NCBI GenBank assembly: GCA_050287605.1
Contig: JBNKCG010000020.1
Span: 1 to 32,637 of the forward strand
Source of the DNA: QQUJ01 sp050287605
Lineage (GTDB): Bacteria; Pseudomonadota; Gammaproteobacteria; QQUJ01
Direction of reading: 5' to 3'
DNA: 32,637 nucleotides
Under the pieces are notes generated by a model, which did no database searches, was not told the origin of the DNA, and saw only the letters and a list, made by a program, of their open reading frames with translations. Every line of letters starts with the position of its first letter. The first letter of the stretch is position 1. The position numbers were made by a program, and so were the translations under genes. Shown piece by piece: positions 8,545-14,870 of this stretch.

Positions 8545-8652
8545 CGCGGGCGCCCCTGATTTTTCGGACGCAAGCTCGGGCAAAGCCCTCGTTTGCTCCG
8601 AGACCCGCGGGAAGCCGCTTCCCGACCAGGCGGCGCATTGCTAGGCGCCGCC
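8545..8652. repeat. Cluster of inverted repeats between convergent genes
   Basis: The 178-base convergent intergenic region holds several hairpins in series. CTCGGGCAAA (8575-8584) faces TTTGCTCCGAG (8592-8602) with one bulge; an outer CGCGGG (8545-8550) pairs with CCCGCG (8604-8609). CGGGAAGC (8608-8615) is followed by GCTTCCCG (8617-8624). GGCGGCGC (8629-8636) pairs with GCGCCGCC (8645-8652) around an 8-base loop. No U-tract follows any of them on either strand. They may be a Rho-dependent or bidirectional transcription barrier, or a structured RNA. Confidence 0.5.
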
Positions 8653-8685
8653 GCGGGGTCCTGACACATCGCGGTCCGGGGTGCG

Positions 8686-9552
8686 TTACGCCCGCAGGCC
8701 CTGGGCTGCCTGCTCCAACCGGCGGATGCGCTCTTCCACGGGCGGGTGAGTGGAGAACCACTGCGCCACGTTGCGTCCCTTGAGCGGGTTGATGATGAAC
8801 ATATGGGCGGCAGCGGGGTGCGCCTCGGCTTCTGGCATAAGGATGCGGCGGTTGGCCGCGTCCAGTTTGCGCAATGCACCTGCCAGCCACAACGGGTTGC
8901 CGCAGATGGCGGCACCGCGCGCATCGGCTGCGTACTCCCGGGAGCGCGAGACCGCCATCTGAATCAGTCCGGCCGCCAGCGGGGCGACGATCATCATGAT
9001 CAGGGCGCCGAAGACGTTGCCGCCGCCCTCGTTGTCGTTGCTGCGTCCCATGCCGAAGATCAGCATCCACTGCGCCATGTTGGCCAGCATGGCGATGGCG
9101 CCGGCGAAGGTGGCGGCGACGGCGCCGATCAGCGTGTCGCGGTGCTGGACGTGGGAGAGTTCGTGGGCCATGACGCCGGCCAGCTCCTCGCGGGTGAGCA
9201 GCCGCATCAGACCGGTGGTGGCGGCGACAGCGGCGTTCTGTGGGTTGCGTCCGGTGGCAAAGGCGTTGGGGGCGTCGTTGTCGATCACGTAGACCCGCGG
9301 CATGGGCAGCCCGGCGCGGCTGGCCAGTTCACGGGTAACCTCGTAGAGCACCGGCGCCTGCTGCGGGGTCGCCTCGCGGGCGCGGTACATCTTGAGGACG
9401 ATCTTGTCCGAGTACCAATAGCTGCCCAAGTTCATAACCGCGGCGATGCCCAGGGCTATGATCATGCCCGTATTGCCGCCCAGCATCTGGCCGAAGATCA
9501 GCAGCAGGCCGGTAAGGCCGGCGAGCAGCAGGGTGGTGCGCAGACTGTTCAT
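8686..9552 (-). CDS. htpX: Protease HtpX (heat-shock membrane zinc metalloprotease)
   Basis: 288 residues, the normal HtpX length. An M48-family inner-membrane endopeptidase that cuts misfolded membrane proteins on the cytoplasmic side. The N-terminus MNSLRTTLLLAGLTGLLLIFG forms the first helix, with a second at about 28-46. The zinc motif HELSH is at 130-134 and the third ligand Glu lies in SRSREYAADARGA. Two further hydrophobic segments follow the HExxH helix (AVAATFAGAIAMLANMA and GALIMMIVAPLAAGLI). The C-terminus has HPPVEERIRRLEQ, a family signature. A GGAGG lies about 13 bases before the ATG, longer spacing than ideal, but no alternative start fits the family N-terminus. A sigma32-like promoter is upstream, divergent from a thioredoxin-like gene. 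Confidence 0.97.
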   Translation of the reverse strand: MNSLRTTLLLAGLTGLLLIFGQMLGGNTGMIIALGIAAVMNLGSYWYSDKIVLKMYRAREATPQQAPVLYEVTRELASRAGLPMPRVYVIDNDAPNAFATGRNPQNAAVAATTGLMRLLTREELAGVMAHELSHVQHRDTLIGAVAATFAGAIAMLANMAQWMLIFGMGRSNDNEGGGNVFGALIMMIVAPLAAGLIQMAVSRSREYAADARGAAICGNPLWLAGALRKLDAANRRILMPEAEAHPAAAHMFIINPLKGRNVAQWFSTHPPVEERIRRLEQAAQGLRA

Positions 9553-9590
9553 GGTGCGGGTGTGACCTCCTGTGGGGACTCGGAGTTGCC

Positions 9591-9619
9591 TATTTGGGGG
9601 CGGAGCGGTGCCGTTTCAA
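9591..9619 (-). promoter_or_regulatory. Sigma32 (heat-shock) type promoter of htpX
   Basis: Read on the minus strand: TTGAAA, a 13-base spacer, then CCCCCAAATA. This is close to the RpoH consensus (CTTGAAA, 11-16 bases, CCCCATNT). The start of transcription would fall about 30-35 bases before the htpX ATG. htpX is a heat-shock gene in E. coli, which fits. Confidence 0.6.
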
Positions 9620-9635
9620 TACGGTCGGGTGAGGG

Positions 9636-9679
9636 TTGAAGTTGCCGGACCAAGCCACTATATTAGCATTTCATGAAAT
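9636..9679 (+). promoter_or_regulatory. Sigma70-like promoter with downstream palindrome for the thioredoxin-like gene
   Basis: TTGAAG (9636-9641), exactly 17 bases, then TATATT (9659-9664). Just after the -10, a perfect 12-base palindrome ATTTCATGAAAT (9668-9679) covers the expected transcription start and could be an operator. AGGAG at 9691-9695 serves the ATG six bases later. Confidence 0.6.
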
Positions 9680-9701
9680 ACTTTAATGATAGGAGTGAAT
9701 C

Positions 9702-10076
9702 ATGGCCGTCGTCGAACTGACCAGCGAGAACTTCGAAGCGACCGTTACCGGCAATGACATCGTGTTGGTGGATTTCTGGGCGCCGTGGTGCGGGCCGTGC
9801 CGCATGTTCGCCCCCATTTACGAAGCGGTCGCCGAGCGCTATCCCGACGTGGTGTTCGCCAAGGTGAACACCGAAGAGCAGCAGGAGCTGGCAGCGCACT
9901 TTGCCATCCGCTCCATCCCCACCCTGATGATGTTCCGTGAGCAGGTGATCCTGTTCCAGCAGGCGGGCGCGTTGCCGGAGTCGGCCCTGGAGGAGATCAT
10001 CCAGAAGGCCCAGGAACTGGACATGGAGGAGGTGCGCAAGGAGATCGAGGCGCAAAAGGCCACCGCCACCGCTTAA
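9702..10076 (+). CDS. Thioredoxin-like protein with C-terminal helical extension
   Basis: 124 residues against about 108 for classical TrxA. The thioredoxin fold runs from residue 3 to about 104, with active site FWAPWCGPCRM (WCGPC) and the cis-proline loop IRSIPTLMMF. The catalytic cysteines are intact, so it should act as a cytosolic disulphide reductase. The fold's last helix runs into a charged Glu/Lys tail (AQELDMEEVRKEIEAQKAT), a short extension absent from E. coli TrxA. The start is fixed by AGGAG six bases upstream. The gene is monocistronic: the next gene is convergent with only four bases between stops. Proximity to htpX suggests stress-linked expression, but the two have separate promoters. 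It may be a secondary thioredoxin rather than the main TrxA. Confidence 0.9.
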   Translation: MAVVELTSENFEATVTGNDIVLVDFWAPWCGPCRMFAPIYEAVAERYPDVVFAKVNTEEQQELAAHFAIRSIPTLMMFREQVILFQQAGALPESALEEIIQKAQELDMEEVRKEIEAQKATATA

Positions 10077-10080
10077 CGTA

Positions 10081-10659
10081 TCAGCCGTACCGGTCCGCCA
10101 ACGCCTTGACGGCGCACACCGTGCGCCAGTTGCGAGCGGTGGCCGTTACGCCCAGGGCCTTTTCGATGACGGCAAACGCCCGCGAGCGGCCGACCCCGTC
10201 CGGGGCGTGGAAGTAGAAGGTCTTGCCGGCAAGGTGATACCGCTCGTTCGCTTGCCGCAGCCGGTCCAGCCGATCCAGATCGGGATGGTCGGGAACCTGA
10301 TCGAGAAAGAACAGGTGCAGCGACTTGGGTTCCGGTTCGGCTTCGGGAAACGGGTTGGCGGTCATCGCCGCTTCCAGGTCGGTGGGTGAGCGAATGATGA
10401 CGCGCGGCGCGAAGCCGTACCGTTTTTCGACCGCGCCGCTGATGGCTTCGGCGAGGCCGGCGTTTCCCCCGCCATGGCTTTGGAACACTGCGTTGCCGCT
10501 CTGGATGTAGGTCCGCACGTTGCAGAGCCCCAACCCTTCGAGCAGTTCGACCAGCCCCTTCATCGGCAGCGTGTATTTGCCGCCCAGTCCGCGCAACAGC
10601 GCGATACGCGTGGTGGGGGCACCGGCGCGCGCCGGCGGTTTAGTGGTTGCCCTGTCCAT
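10081..10659 (-). CDS. DUF1697 family protein
   Basis: 192 residues. DUF1697 proteins are small cytoplasmic alpha/beta proteins of unknown function. The diagnostic N-terminal block is visible as IALLRGLGGKYTLPMKGL, then LLEGLGLCNVRTYIQSGNAV. The usual LLRGINVGGKN is shortened here by about two residues. Later family-like segments are NPFPEAEPEPKSLHLFF, HLAGKTFYFHAPDGVGRS and the end TARNWRTVCAVKALAD. The first 16 residues are Ala/Pro/Thr-rich and not part of the domain, and the best SD (GGAGGG) is about 14 bases from this ATG, so the true start may differ. It lies downstream of the broken ABM gene on the same strand and is convergent with the thioredoxin-like gene. Confidence 0.82.
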   Translation of the reverse strand: MDRATTKPPARAGAPTTRIALLRGLGGKYTLPMKGLVELLEGLGLCNVRTYIQSGNAVFQSHGGGNAGLAEAISGAVEKRYGFAPRVIIRSPTDLEAAMTANPFPEAEPEPKSLHLFFLDQVPDHPDLDRLDRLRQANERYHLAGKTFYFHAPDGVGRSRAFAVIEKALGVTATARNWRTVCAVKALADRYG

Positions 10660-10689
10660 CGTGTTCGCGCAGCGCCCTCCGGCAGATCG

Positions 10690-10969
10690 TCAGGTGTCGT
10701 CCGAGTCGACGCGGCGCTCGACGACGTCAACGCGCTCAATCAGCGACGTGATACCCGGCTCGGGTCCGGAACCGCGGAAGGCGTGCAATTCGCCCGCGGA
10801 GTTCCGTGTCTCGTCGACATTGACGCGGTGCGGTTCCAGAGGGTCCGTGGCGACCGTGAAGTCGAGGCACCCCTCGCCTTCCGGGCTAATTCTATGGCTT
10901 CCAGCGACCTTTCAACACAGCTATCGCGGCTGCCGGGGATCACGTAGATCTTTCCCGAGCAATGAGCAT
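10690..10969 (-). pseudogene. Antibiotic-biosynthesis-monooxygenase (ABM) fold protein, frameshifted
   Basis: Two reading frames on the minus strand together give one ABM-like protein of about 93 residues. The first frame gives GKIYVIPGSRDSCVERSLEA and continues IELARKA. The second gives GCLDFTVATDPLEPHRVNV, then HAFRGSGPEPG and ITSLIERVDVVERRVDSDDT before a TGA at 10690-10692. The join is near 10870-10878, where one G seems missing. A likely ATG at 10969 (AGGGA upstream) is also out of frame with GKIYV by one missing G near 10954-10957. ABM proteins are small dimeric alpha/beta-barrel oxygenases, often acting on quinols. It lies downstream of the DGPF/VOC genes on the same strand, perhaps the last member of that group. 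Two one-base losses, one in a G-run, could be real decay or sequencing error. Confidence 0.65.
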
Positions 10970-11051
10970 CAAGTGTCCCTGATCCGACTGTTGGCGGCGG
11001 TGTCGACGGCGGAGCGGACTGTATGGATGCCGGTGCCGGCAAGCCGGGCAG

Positions 11052-11468
11052 CTACGCCCCGCCGCCTATCCCGATTTCGCGGAACCGCTCCAGCGTCGCG
11101 CTGGGTTCGAAGTCCTCCAGCTCGAAGAACTGGCGTACCTCGATCTGTGCCTTCCCGCCGTCAACGGCAGGGTTGGGGAAGCGCCGGGTCCATTCCCGGG
11201 CCTCTTCCCGCGAGGCCACCTGGATGACGGTGTAGCCGGCGACGAGTTCCTTGGTCTCCGCGAAGGGGCCGTCGGTCACGGTGCGGCGTTCGCCGTCGTA
11301 ATCGACGCGCCAGCCCTTGGAACTGGCCTGCAGTCCGGCGCCGTCTACCAGCACGCCGGCCTTGGCCAGTGTCTCATGGTATTTAGCCATCTCCGCGAGC
11401 AGTGCTTCCTCCGGCATCACGCCGGCTTCCGAATCCGCGGTGGCCTTGACCAGGATCATGAATCTCAC
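11052..11468 (-). CDS. YCII/DGPF-domain protein (second copy)
   Basis: 138 residues from a GTG start; the predicted N-terminus MRFMILVKATADSEAG fits the family. The longer frame to 11678 only runs inside the upstream gene. The stop TGA of the upstream VOC gene overlaps this GTG (GTGA), which supports both the start and translational coupling. The hallmark TVTDGPFAETKELVAGYTVI is the DGPF loop of YCII-like proteins, small ferredoxin-like-fold dimers related to YciI. The tail IEVRQFFELEDFEPSATLERF is typical of the longer class of these proteins. The biochemical role is unknown; in many bacteria they are targets of TPR-extended ECF sigma factors, as the neighbourhood suggests here. Confidence 0.88.
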   Translation of the reverse strand: MRFMILVKATADSEAGVMPEEALLAEMAKYHETLAKAGVLVDGAGLQASSKGWRVDYDGERRTVTDGPFAETKELVAGYTVIQVASREEAREWTRRFPNPAVDGGKAQIEVRQFFELEDFEPSATLERFREIGIGGGA

Positions 11469-11890
11469 GGCGTCTCTCCCGCGGGTTCCGCATAGACCAT
11501 CCACGATACCCCGAAACGGTCGGCGACCATGCCGAAGGCCGGGGAGAAGAAGGTCTTGTCCATGGGCATCTGCACCTGCCCGCCCTCGGCCAGGGCATTG
11601 AACAGCCGACCGGCGTGGGCGGCGTCGCGCGCCGTCAGCGATAGCGAGATGCCGCGAAAGTCCGGTTGGCCGCTGCACATGCCGTCCGACGCCATCAGCG
11701 TCGCATCACCGATGCGCAGGCAGGCGTGCATCACCTTGTCTTCCGATCCGGGGGGGAGCTCGCAGCCCGGCGCTTCGGGGCCCTCCTTGTTGCGCATCAG
11801 CATCTCGACCTTGGCGTCCAGGGCGCTCTGGTAGAACTCGATCGCCTCTTCGCAGCGACCTTCGAAGAACAGATAGGGTTGAATGGTCAT
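11465..11890 (-). CDS. VOC-fold (PhnB-like glyoxalase/bleomycin-resistance superfamily) protein
   Basis: 141 residues from an ATG with AAAGGAG at good spacing; a weaker in-frame ATG lies six codons upstream and is rejected. The protein has the PhnB-like layout: MTIQPYLFFEGRCEEAIEFY at the N-terminus, then KVMHACLRIGDATLMASD in the middle. The second half-module has GISLSLTARDAAHAGRLF, and the protein ends FFSPAFGMVADRFGVSWMVY. PhnB-like proteins are dimeric beta-alpha-beta-beta-beta folds, often with a metal site, and are mostly uncharacterised. It lies between two DGPF genes: 33 bases after the first and overlapping the second by four. This places it firmly in the ECF-linked operon. The enzymatic activity is unknown. 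Confidence 0.88.
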   Translation of the reverse strand: MTIQPYLFFEGRCEEAIEFYQSALDAKVEMLMRNKEGPEAPGCELPPGSEDKVMHACLRIGDATLMASDGMCSGQPDFRGISLSLTARDAAHAGRLFNALAEGGQVQMPMDKTFFSPAFGMVADRFGVSWMVYAEPAGETP

Positions 11891-11923
11891 GGTATCTCCT
11901 TTGATCACGTCGGTTGCGGGCCG

Positions 11924-12289
11924 TCAGGCGGTCTTCATCGCGCCCAGTTCGCGGGCCGGCCGCACTTCGATGCTGCCGAGGCGTGCCGGTGGGATGCGCG
12001 CAGCCACCTGAATGGCCTCGTTGAGATCCCGCGCTTCGATGAGATAGAAACCGGCCAGCTGCTCCTTGGTTTCGGCGAAGGGGCCGTCGGTGACGGAGAT
12101 CTTGCCGTCGCGCACACGTACCGTGGTGGCGGTGGCGATCGGTTCCAGTGGCGCCCCGTCCAGGAAGTGCCCACTGTCGCGTATCTCCTCACCGTAGGCG
12201 ACGCAGCGATCCACCAGGCTGTTCCATTCGCCCGCGGGAAGGGAATAGACCTCGTTTTCGTCGTAGTAGACCAGGCATACGTATTTCAT
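11924..12289 (-). CDS. YCII/DGPF-domain protein (first copy)
   Basis: 121 residues, the common length for this family. The N-terminus MKYVCLVYYDENEVYSLP is typical. The core contains GHFLDGAPLEPIATATTVRV followed by the DGPF loop (ISVTDGPFAETKEQLAGFYL) and the closing segment AARIPPARLGSIEVRP. These proteins share the YciI dimeric alpha/beta fold; their catalytic role has not been settled. It is the first gene after a candidate ECF promoter at 12320-12346, and begins the run YCII-VOC-YCII on the minus strand. No strong SD is seen (GGAAC about eight bases upstream), so initiation may depend on the short leader of roughly 25 bases. Confidence 0.9.
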   Translation of the reverse strand: MKYVCLVYYDENEVYSLPAGEWNSLVDRCVAYGEEIRDSGHFLDGAPLEPIATATTVRVRDGKISVTDGPFAETKEQLAGFYLIEARDLNEAIQVAARIPPARLGSIEVRPARELGAMKTA

Positions 12290-12319
12290 GGTGGCGTTCC
12301 GGTTGTCCGTGTTTTGTTA

Positions 12320-12346
12320 GTCGTTGGGGCGACGCGCATTTCGACA
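12320..12346 (-). promoter_or_regulatory. Candidate ECF42-type promoter upstream of the YCII-VOC-YCII genes
   Basis: On the minus strand: TGTCGA (12346-12341), exactly 17 bases, then CGAC (12323-12320), about 30 bases before the first YCII start. From memory, the TPR-extended ECF42 sigma group recognises TGTCGA at -35 and CG(A/T)C at -10. The sigma gene lies immediately upstream. I did not see a second copy upstream of the sigma gene itself. Confidence 0.6.
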
Positions 12347-12396
12347 CTCGCTTCTTCCGTGTTTCGCTGCGGTGGTGCGGGGACGCGTCTCGTGGG

Positions 12397-13722
12397 TCAA
12401 GGGGAGGTCCGAGAACCCGCCGATCGGGGCGGCGCCAGTTCCGCGAGACGGCGTTTCAGGAATCGCCGCTCCGGCGCCTGTTGGGTCAGGGCGAGCGCTT
12501 TGTCATACGCGGCGCGCGCTTCGTCGGCATGCCCCAGGCGCCGGCACAGGTCCGCGCGCGCCGCATGGGCCAGGTGGTAGTCGTCGAGTTCGCCACGCGC
12601 CAGGATGGTATCGATCAGCTCCAAGCCGGCGGCGGGACCCTGGTACATCGCGACCGCCACCGCGCGGTTGAGCTCGACCACGGGGGAGGGGTGCAGGCGC
12701 GCCAGCAGGTTGTACAACCCGACGATGCGGCCCCAGTCGGTGTTTGCGGCCACGGATGCGGCAGCGTGGGTGGCTGAAATGGCCGCTTGCAGGGTGTAGG
12801 GACCGAAACCGCGTGCCCCCAGCGTCTGCTCAACCAACGCGCTGCCCTCAGCGATCAGTTCCCGGTTCCACAGCGAGCGGTCCTGCTCCTCCAGCACGAT
12901 CAGATCGCCGTTGGGGGTGGTGCGCGCCGGACGTCGCGATTCGTGCAACAGCATCAGGGCCAGCAGGCCCTGCACCTCGGGCTCCGGCAGCAGCGTCGCC
13001 AACAGCCGTCCCAGGCGGATGGCTTCGCCGGAAAGGTCGTGGCGCGTCAGCGATTCTCCCTGCGAAGCCGAGTAGCCCTCGTTGAACACCAGGTAGATGG
13101 TGCGCAGGACGTTGTCGAGACGTTCGGGCAACTCCTTCCGGGTGGGCACTTCGTAGGGGATTTTCGCGGTACGGATTTTGGCCTTGGCGCGCACGATGCG
13201 CTGCGCCAGGGTCGGCGCGGGAACCAGGAAGGCGCGGGCGATCTCCTCGGTGGCGAGACCGCACACTTCGCGCAGTGTCAACGCCACTTGCGCATCCGGC
13301 GACAGCGCCGGATGGCAGCAGGTGAAGATCAGCCGCAGACGGTCGTCTTCGATCGCCTCCGCATCCCAATCGGGTGCATCGTCCGCCGGGCCGATGAGCC
13401 GTTCGGGATCATCCAAGGTGTCGAAACGGGCGCGCCGGCGCAGGGTGTCGATGGCCTTGAAACGTCCGGTGGAGACCAGCCAGGCGCGCGGATTGGCGGG
13501 CACGCCTTCGCGGGGCCACTGCTCCAGGGCGGCGCGGAAGGCGTCGTGCAGTGCCTCTTCGGCCAGATCGAAGTCACCCAGCAGGCGGACCAGAGTGGCG
13601 AACAGGCGCCGCGAGTCGGTGCGGTAGAGGGTGTTGATCTGTTCACGGACGGTGGTCGCATCGGTCGGGGCGATCGGCGCCGCGCCGCGTAGCTCCCACT
13701 CTGACCGCTCGTGCCGTGCCAT
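12397..13722 (-). CDS. ECF RNA polymerase sigma factor with long C-terminal (DUF6596/TPR) extension, ECF42-like
   Basis: 441 residues from the ATG at 13722, which has GAGGTGG upstream; the frame continues 16 codons further but without an SD. Sigma2 region about 28-98 (LLGDFDLAEEALHDAFRAAL, NPRAWLVSTGRFKAIDTLRR). The marker LIFTCCHPALSP is at 131-142. Sigma4 is about 128-182, with helix-turn-helix CGLATEEIARAFLVPAPTLA. The remaining 250 residues are the DUF6596 segment (LVFNEGYSAS, about 190-290) and TPR-like helices to the end. This long tail and the adjoining DGPF genes are the marks of the ECF42 group, which lacks a classical anti-sigma factor. No anti-sigma gene is present here either. Control through the tail is the accepted idea; the signal is unknown. 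Confidence 0.92.
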   Translation of the reverse strand: MARHERSEWELRGAAPIAPTDATTVREQINTLYRTDSRRLFATLVRLLGDFDLAEEALHDAFRAALEQWPREGVPANPRAWLVSTGRFKAIDTLRRRARFDTLDDPERLIGPADDAPDWDAEAIEDDRLRLIFTCCHPALSPDAQVALTLREVCGLATEEIARAFLVPAPTLAQRIVRAKAKIRTAKIPYEVPTRKELPERLDNVLRTIYLVFNEGYSASQGESLTRHDLSGEAIRLGRLLATLLPEPEVQGLLALMLLHESRRPARTTPNGDLIVLEEQDRSLWNRELIAEGSALVEQTLGARGFGPYTLQAAISATHAAASVAANTDWGRIVGLYNLLARLHPSPVVELNRAVAVAMYQGPAAGLELIDTILARGELDDYHLAHAARADLCRRLGHADEARAAYDKALALTQQAPERRFLKRRLAELAPPRSAGSRTSP

Positions 13723-13814
13723 CGTCCACCTCGCCGTCTTGTGCTCCCGCCCAAGGATCACACACAGCATAGCCGCGGCGAAACGTTCAGGCTTGCGGGG
13801 GTGGAGGTCTTGAC

Positions 13815-13834
13815 CTGGGGCCCGAACGGCCCAG
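13815..13834 (-). terminator. Possible terminator after pdhR
   Basis: CTGGG and CC (13815-13822, one bulged G) pair with GGCCCAG (13828-13834) around CGAAC. It lies 14 bases past the pdhR stop on the minus strand, with no U-run. Weak. Confidence 0.3.
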
Positions 13835-13847
13835 AGGGTGTGTCAGG

Positions 13848-14561
13848 TTACTGAACGCCTTCACGCAGGCAGCGGCCCACATAGGCCAGGTGGGTCTGGG
13901 CGGCGGCGCTCGCCTGCCCGGCGTCGCGCGCCAGGATGGCGTCGAGGATCGCCTTGTGCTGGGCATGGATGGCGTCGCGACTCTCCTGCTGCTGGTAGAT
14001 CCGCTCCCAGTTGTGAATCACCTGATCGCCCAGCAGATTGAAGAGGCTGCGGGTGAGGTGGATCAGCGCGACATTGTTGGATGCCTCGGCGATGGCCATA
14101 TGGAATTCGGTGTCGGCCTGTGCCTCCTGCGCCAGATCGCTGCGCTGATAGGCCGCTTCCAGATCGGCGAAACGCTCGCGGATCGCTTCGCGCACGGTAG
14201 CGGAGGCGCGCACCGCTGCGTGGCTGGCGGCCAGCACTTCGAGGCCGTGACGGCATTCCATGACGTCGGAGAGCGCTTCGGGGTTGTCGTGGATGAGATG
14301 GGCCAGCGGGTCGGTAATGGTGGGGGTTAGCACCTTGGAGACGAAGGTGCCGCCGCCTTGGCGGCTATAGAGGAGGCCCTTGGCTTCCAGCTTGAGCAAC
14401 GCCTCGCGCACCGAGGCGCGCGATACCTTGAGCTGCGTCATCAGTTCGCGCTCGGCGGGTAGCTTCTGGCCCGGTCGCAGTGCACCTTTGCGAATCAGTG
14501 CCATGATTTGATCGGCGATGGTGTCCGAGACGCGCGCTGGTTTGATGGGTTGAAGCTGCAT
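13848..14561 (-). CDS. pdhR: GntR/FadR-family transcriptional regulator, PdhR-like
   Basis: 237 residues, usual for PdhR/LldR regulators. The N-terminal winged helix (about 8-75) shows RVSDTIADQIMALIRKGALR, LPAERELM and VSRASVREALLKLEAKGLL, with wing GGGTFVSKV. The C-terminal FCD ligand domain (about 95-225) has DTEFHMAIAEASNN and AQHKAILDAI, matching the Asp/His metal-site pattern of FadR-C domains. It is divergent from aceE-aceF-lpd, the classic position of the pyruvate-sensing repressor PdhR, and PdhR-box-like sequences are present in both promoters. AAGGGTG five bases upstream supports the start. By analogy it would leave DNA when pyruvate accumulates. Relatives that sense lactate or glycolate are possible by fold alone; context makes PdhR most likely. 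Confidence 0.87.
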   Translation of the reverse strand: MQLQPIKPARVSDTIADQIMALIRKGALRPGQKLPAERELMTQLKVSRASVREALLKLEAKGLLYSRQGGGTFVSKVLTPTITDPLAHLIHDNPEALSDVMECRHGLEVLAASHAAVRASATVREAIRERFADLEAAYQRSDLAQEAQADTEFHMAIAEASNNVALIHLTRSLFNLLGDQVIHNWERIYQQQESRDAIHAQHKAILDAILARDAGQASAAAQTHLAYVGRCLREGVQ

Positions 14562-14587
14562 CGATCACCCTTAGAGTCGTGGCTCGG

Positions 14588-14617
14588 AGTATACCGCGTA
14601 ATCACTTGTCCGACCAA
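14588..14617 (-). promoter_or_regulatory. pdhR promoter with overlapping PdhR-box-like sequence
   Basis: Minus strand: TTGGTC (-35, 14617-14612), 18 bases, TATACT (-10, 14593-14588), then the pdhR start 27 bases on. The -35 overlaps a box whose plus-strand reading is CTTGTCCGACCAA (14605-14617), matching 8 of 10 defined bases of TTGGTNNNACCAA. This suggests autoregulation. Confidence 0.45.
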
Positions 14618-14647
14618 TATTAAGTGCGTTGGAAGGAGGATTATGTG

Positions 14648-14728
14648 ATGCCGCTGTCGTTTTTTAGTTTTTTATTCGCTAATAAAAACAAGGAGATTAT
14701 GGTTGGCGATCGACCGGCCTATTCTTGA
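14648..14728 (+). CDS. Possible 26-codon leader ORF between pdhR and aceE
   Basis: ATG at 14648 has a perfect AAGGAGG at 14633-14639, eight bases upstream. The peptide would start MPLSFFSFLFANKNKEIMVG and end DRPAYS, hydrophobic at first. A second SD-start pair (AAGGAG then ATG at 14699, same frame) lies inside. The stop overlaps the -35 of the aceE promoter. No convincing promoter precedes it, and the region is AT-rich, including a perfect TTTTTATT/AATAAAAA repeat at 14669-14688. It may be a remnant or chance. Confidence 0.25.
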   Translation: MPLSFFSFLFANKNKEIMVGDRPAYS

Positions 14729-14764
14729 CATCTAGACTAAAATAAAGAAAATGGTCCGTCCATT
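14725..14764 (+). promoter_or_regulatory. aceE-aceF-lpd promoter with PdhR-box-like operator
   Basis: TTGACA (14725-14730), 16 bases, GAAAAT (14747-14752). The inverted repeat AATGGTCCGTCCATT (14750-14764) overlaps the -10 and start site, and matches 7 of 10 defined positions of the PdhR consensus TTGGTNNNACCAA. Repressor placement there would block RNA polymerase. The leader to aceE is about 110 bases. Confidence 0.55.
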
Positions 14765-14870
14765 CACACGTTAGACAATAAGGCCCGAATGGGCGCCGGC
14801 GAGGCGCAGAGCCCAAACGGCCGGCGGTGATTCCGCGGGCGAATAATTACGACCAAAGGAGCCAGAGCAG

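Noticed and set aside
10474..10947. 157-codon plus-strand frame over the DUF1697/ABM region
   Set aside because: Antisense to DUF1697 and the ABM remnant; no coding character.
10990..11020. TGTCGA on the plus strand near 10998 as a second ECF promoter
   Set aside because: Wrong strand for the nearby genes and no CG(A/T)C at 17 bases.
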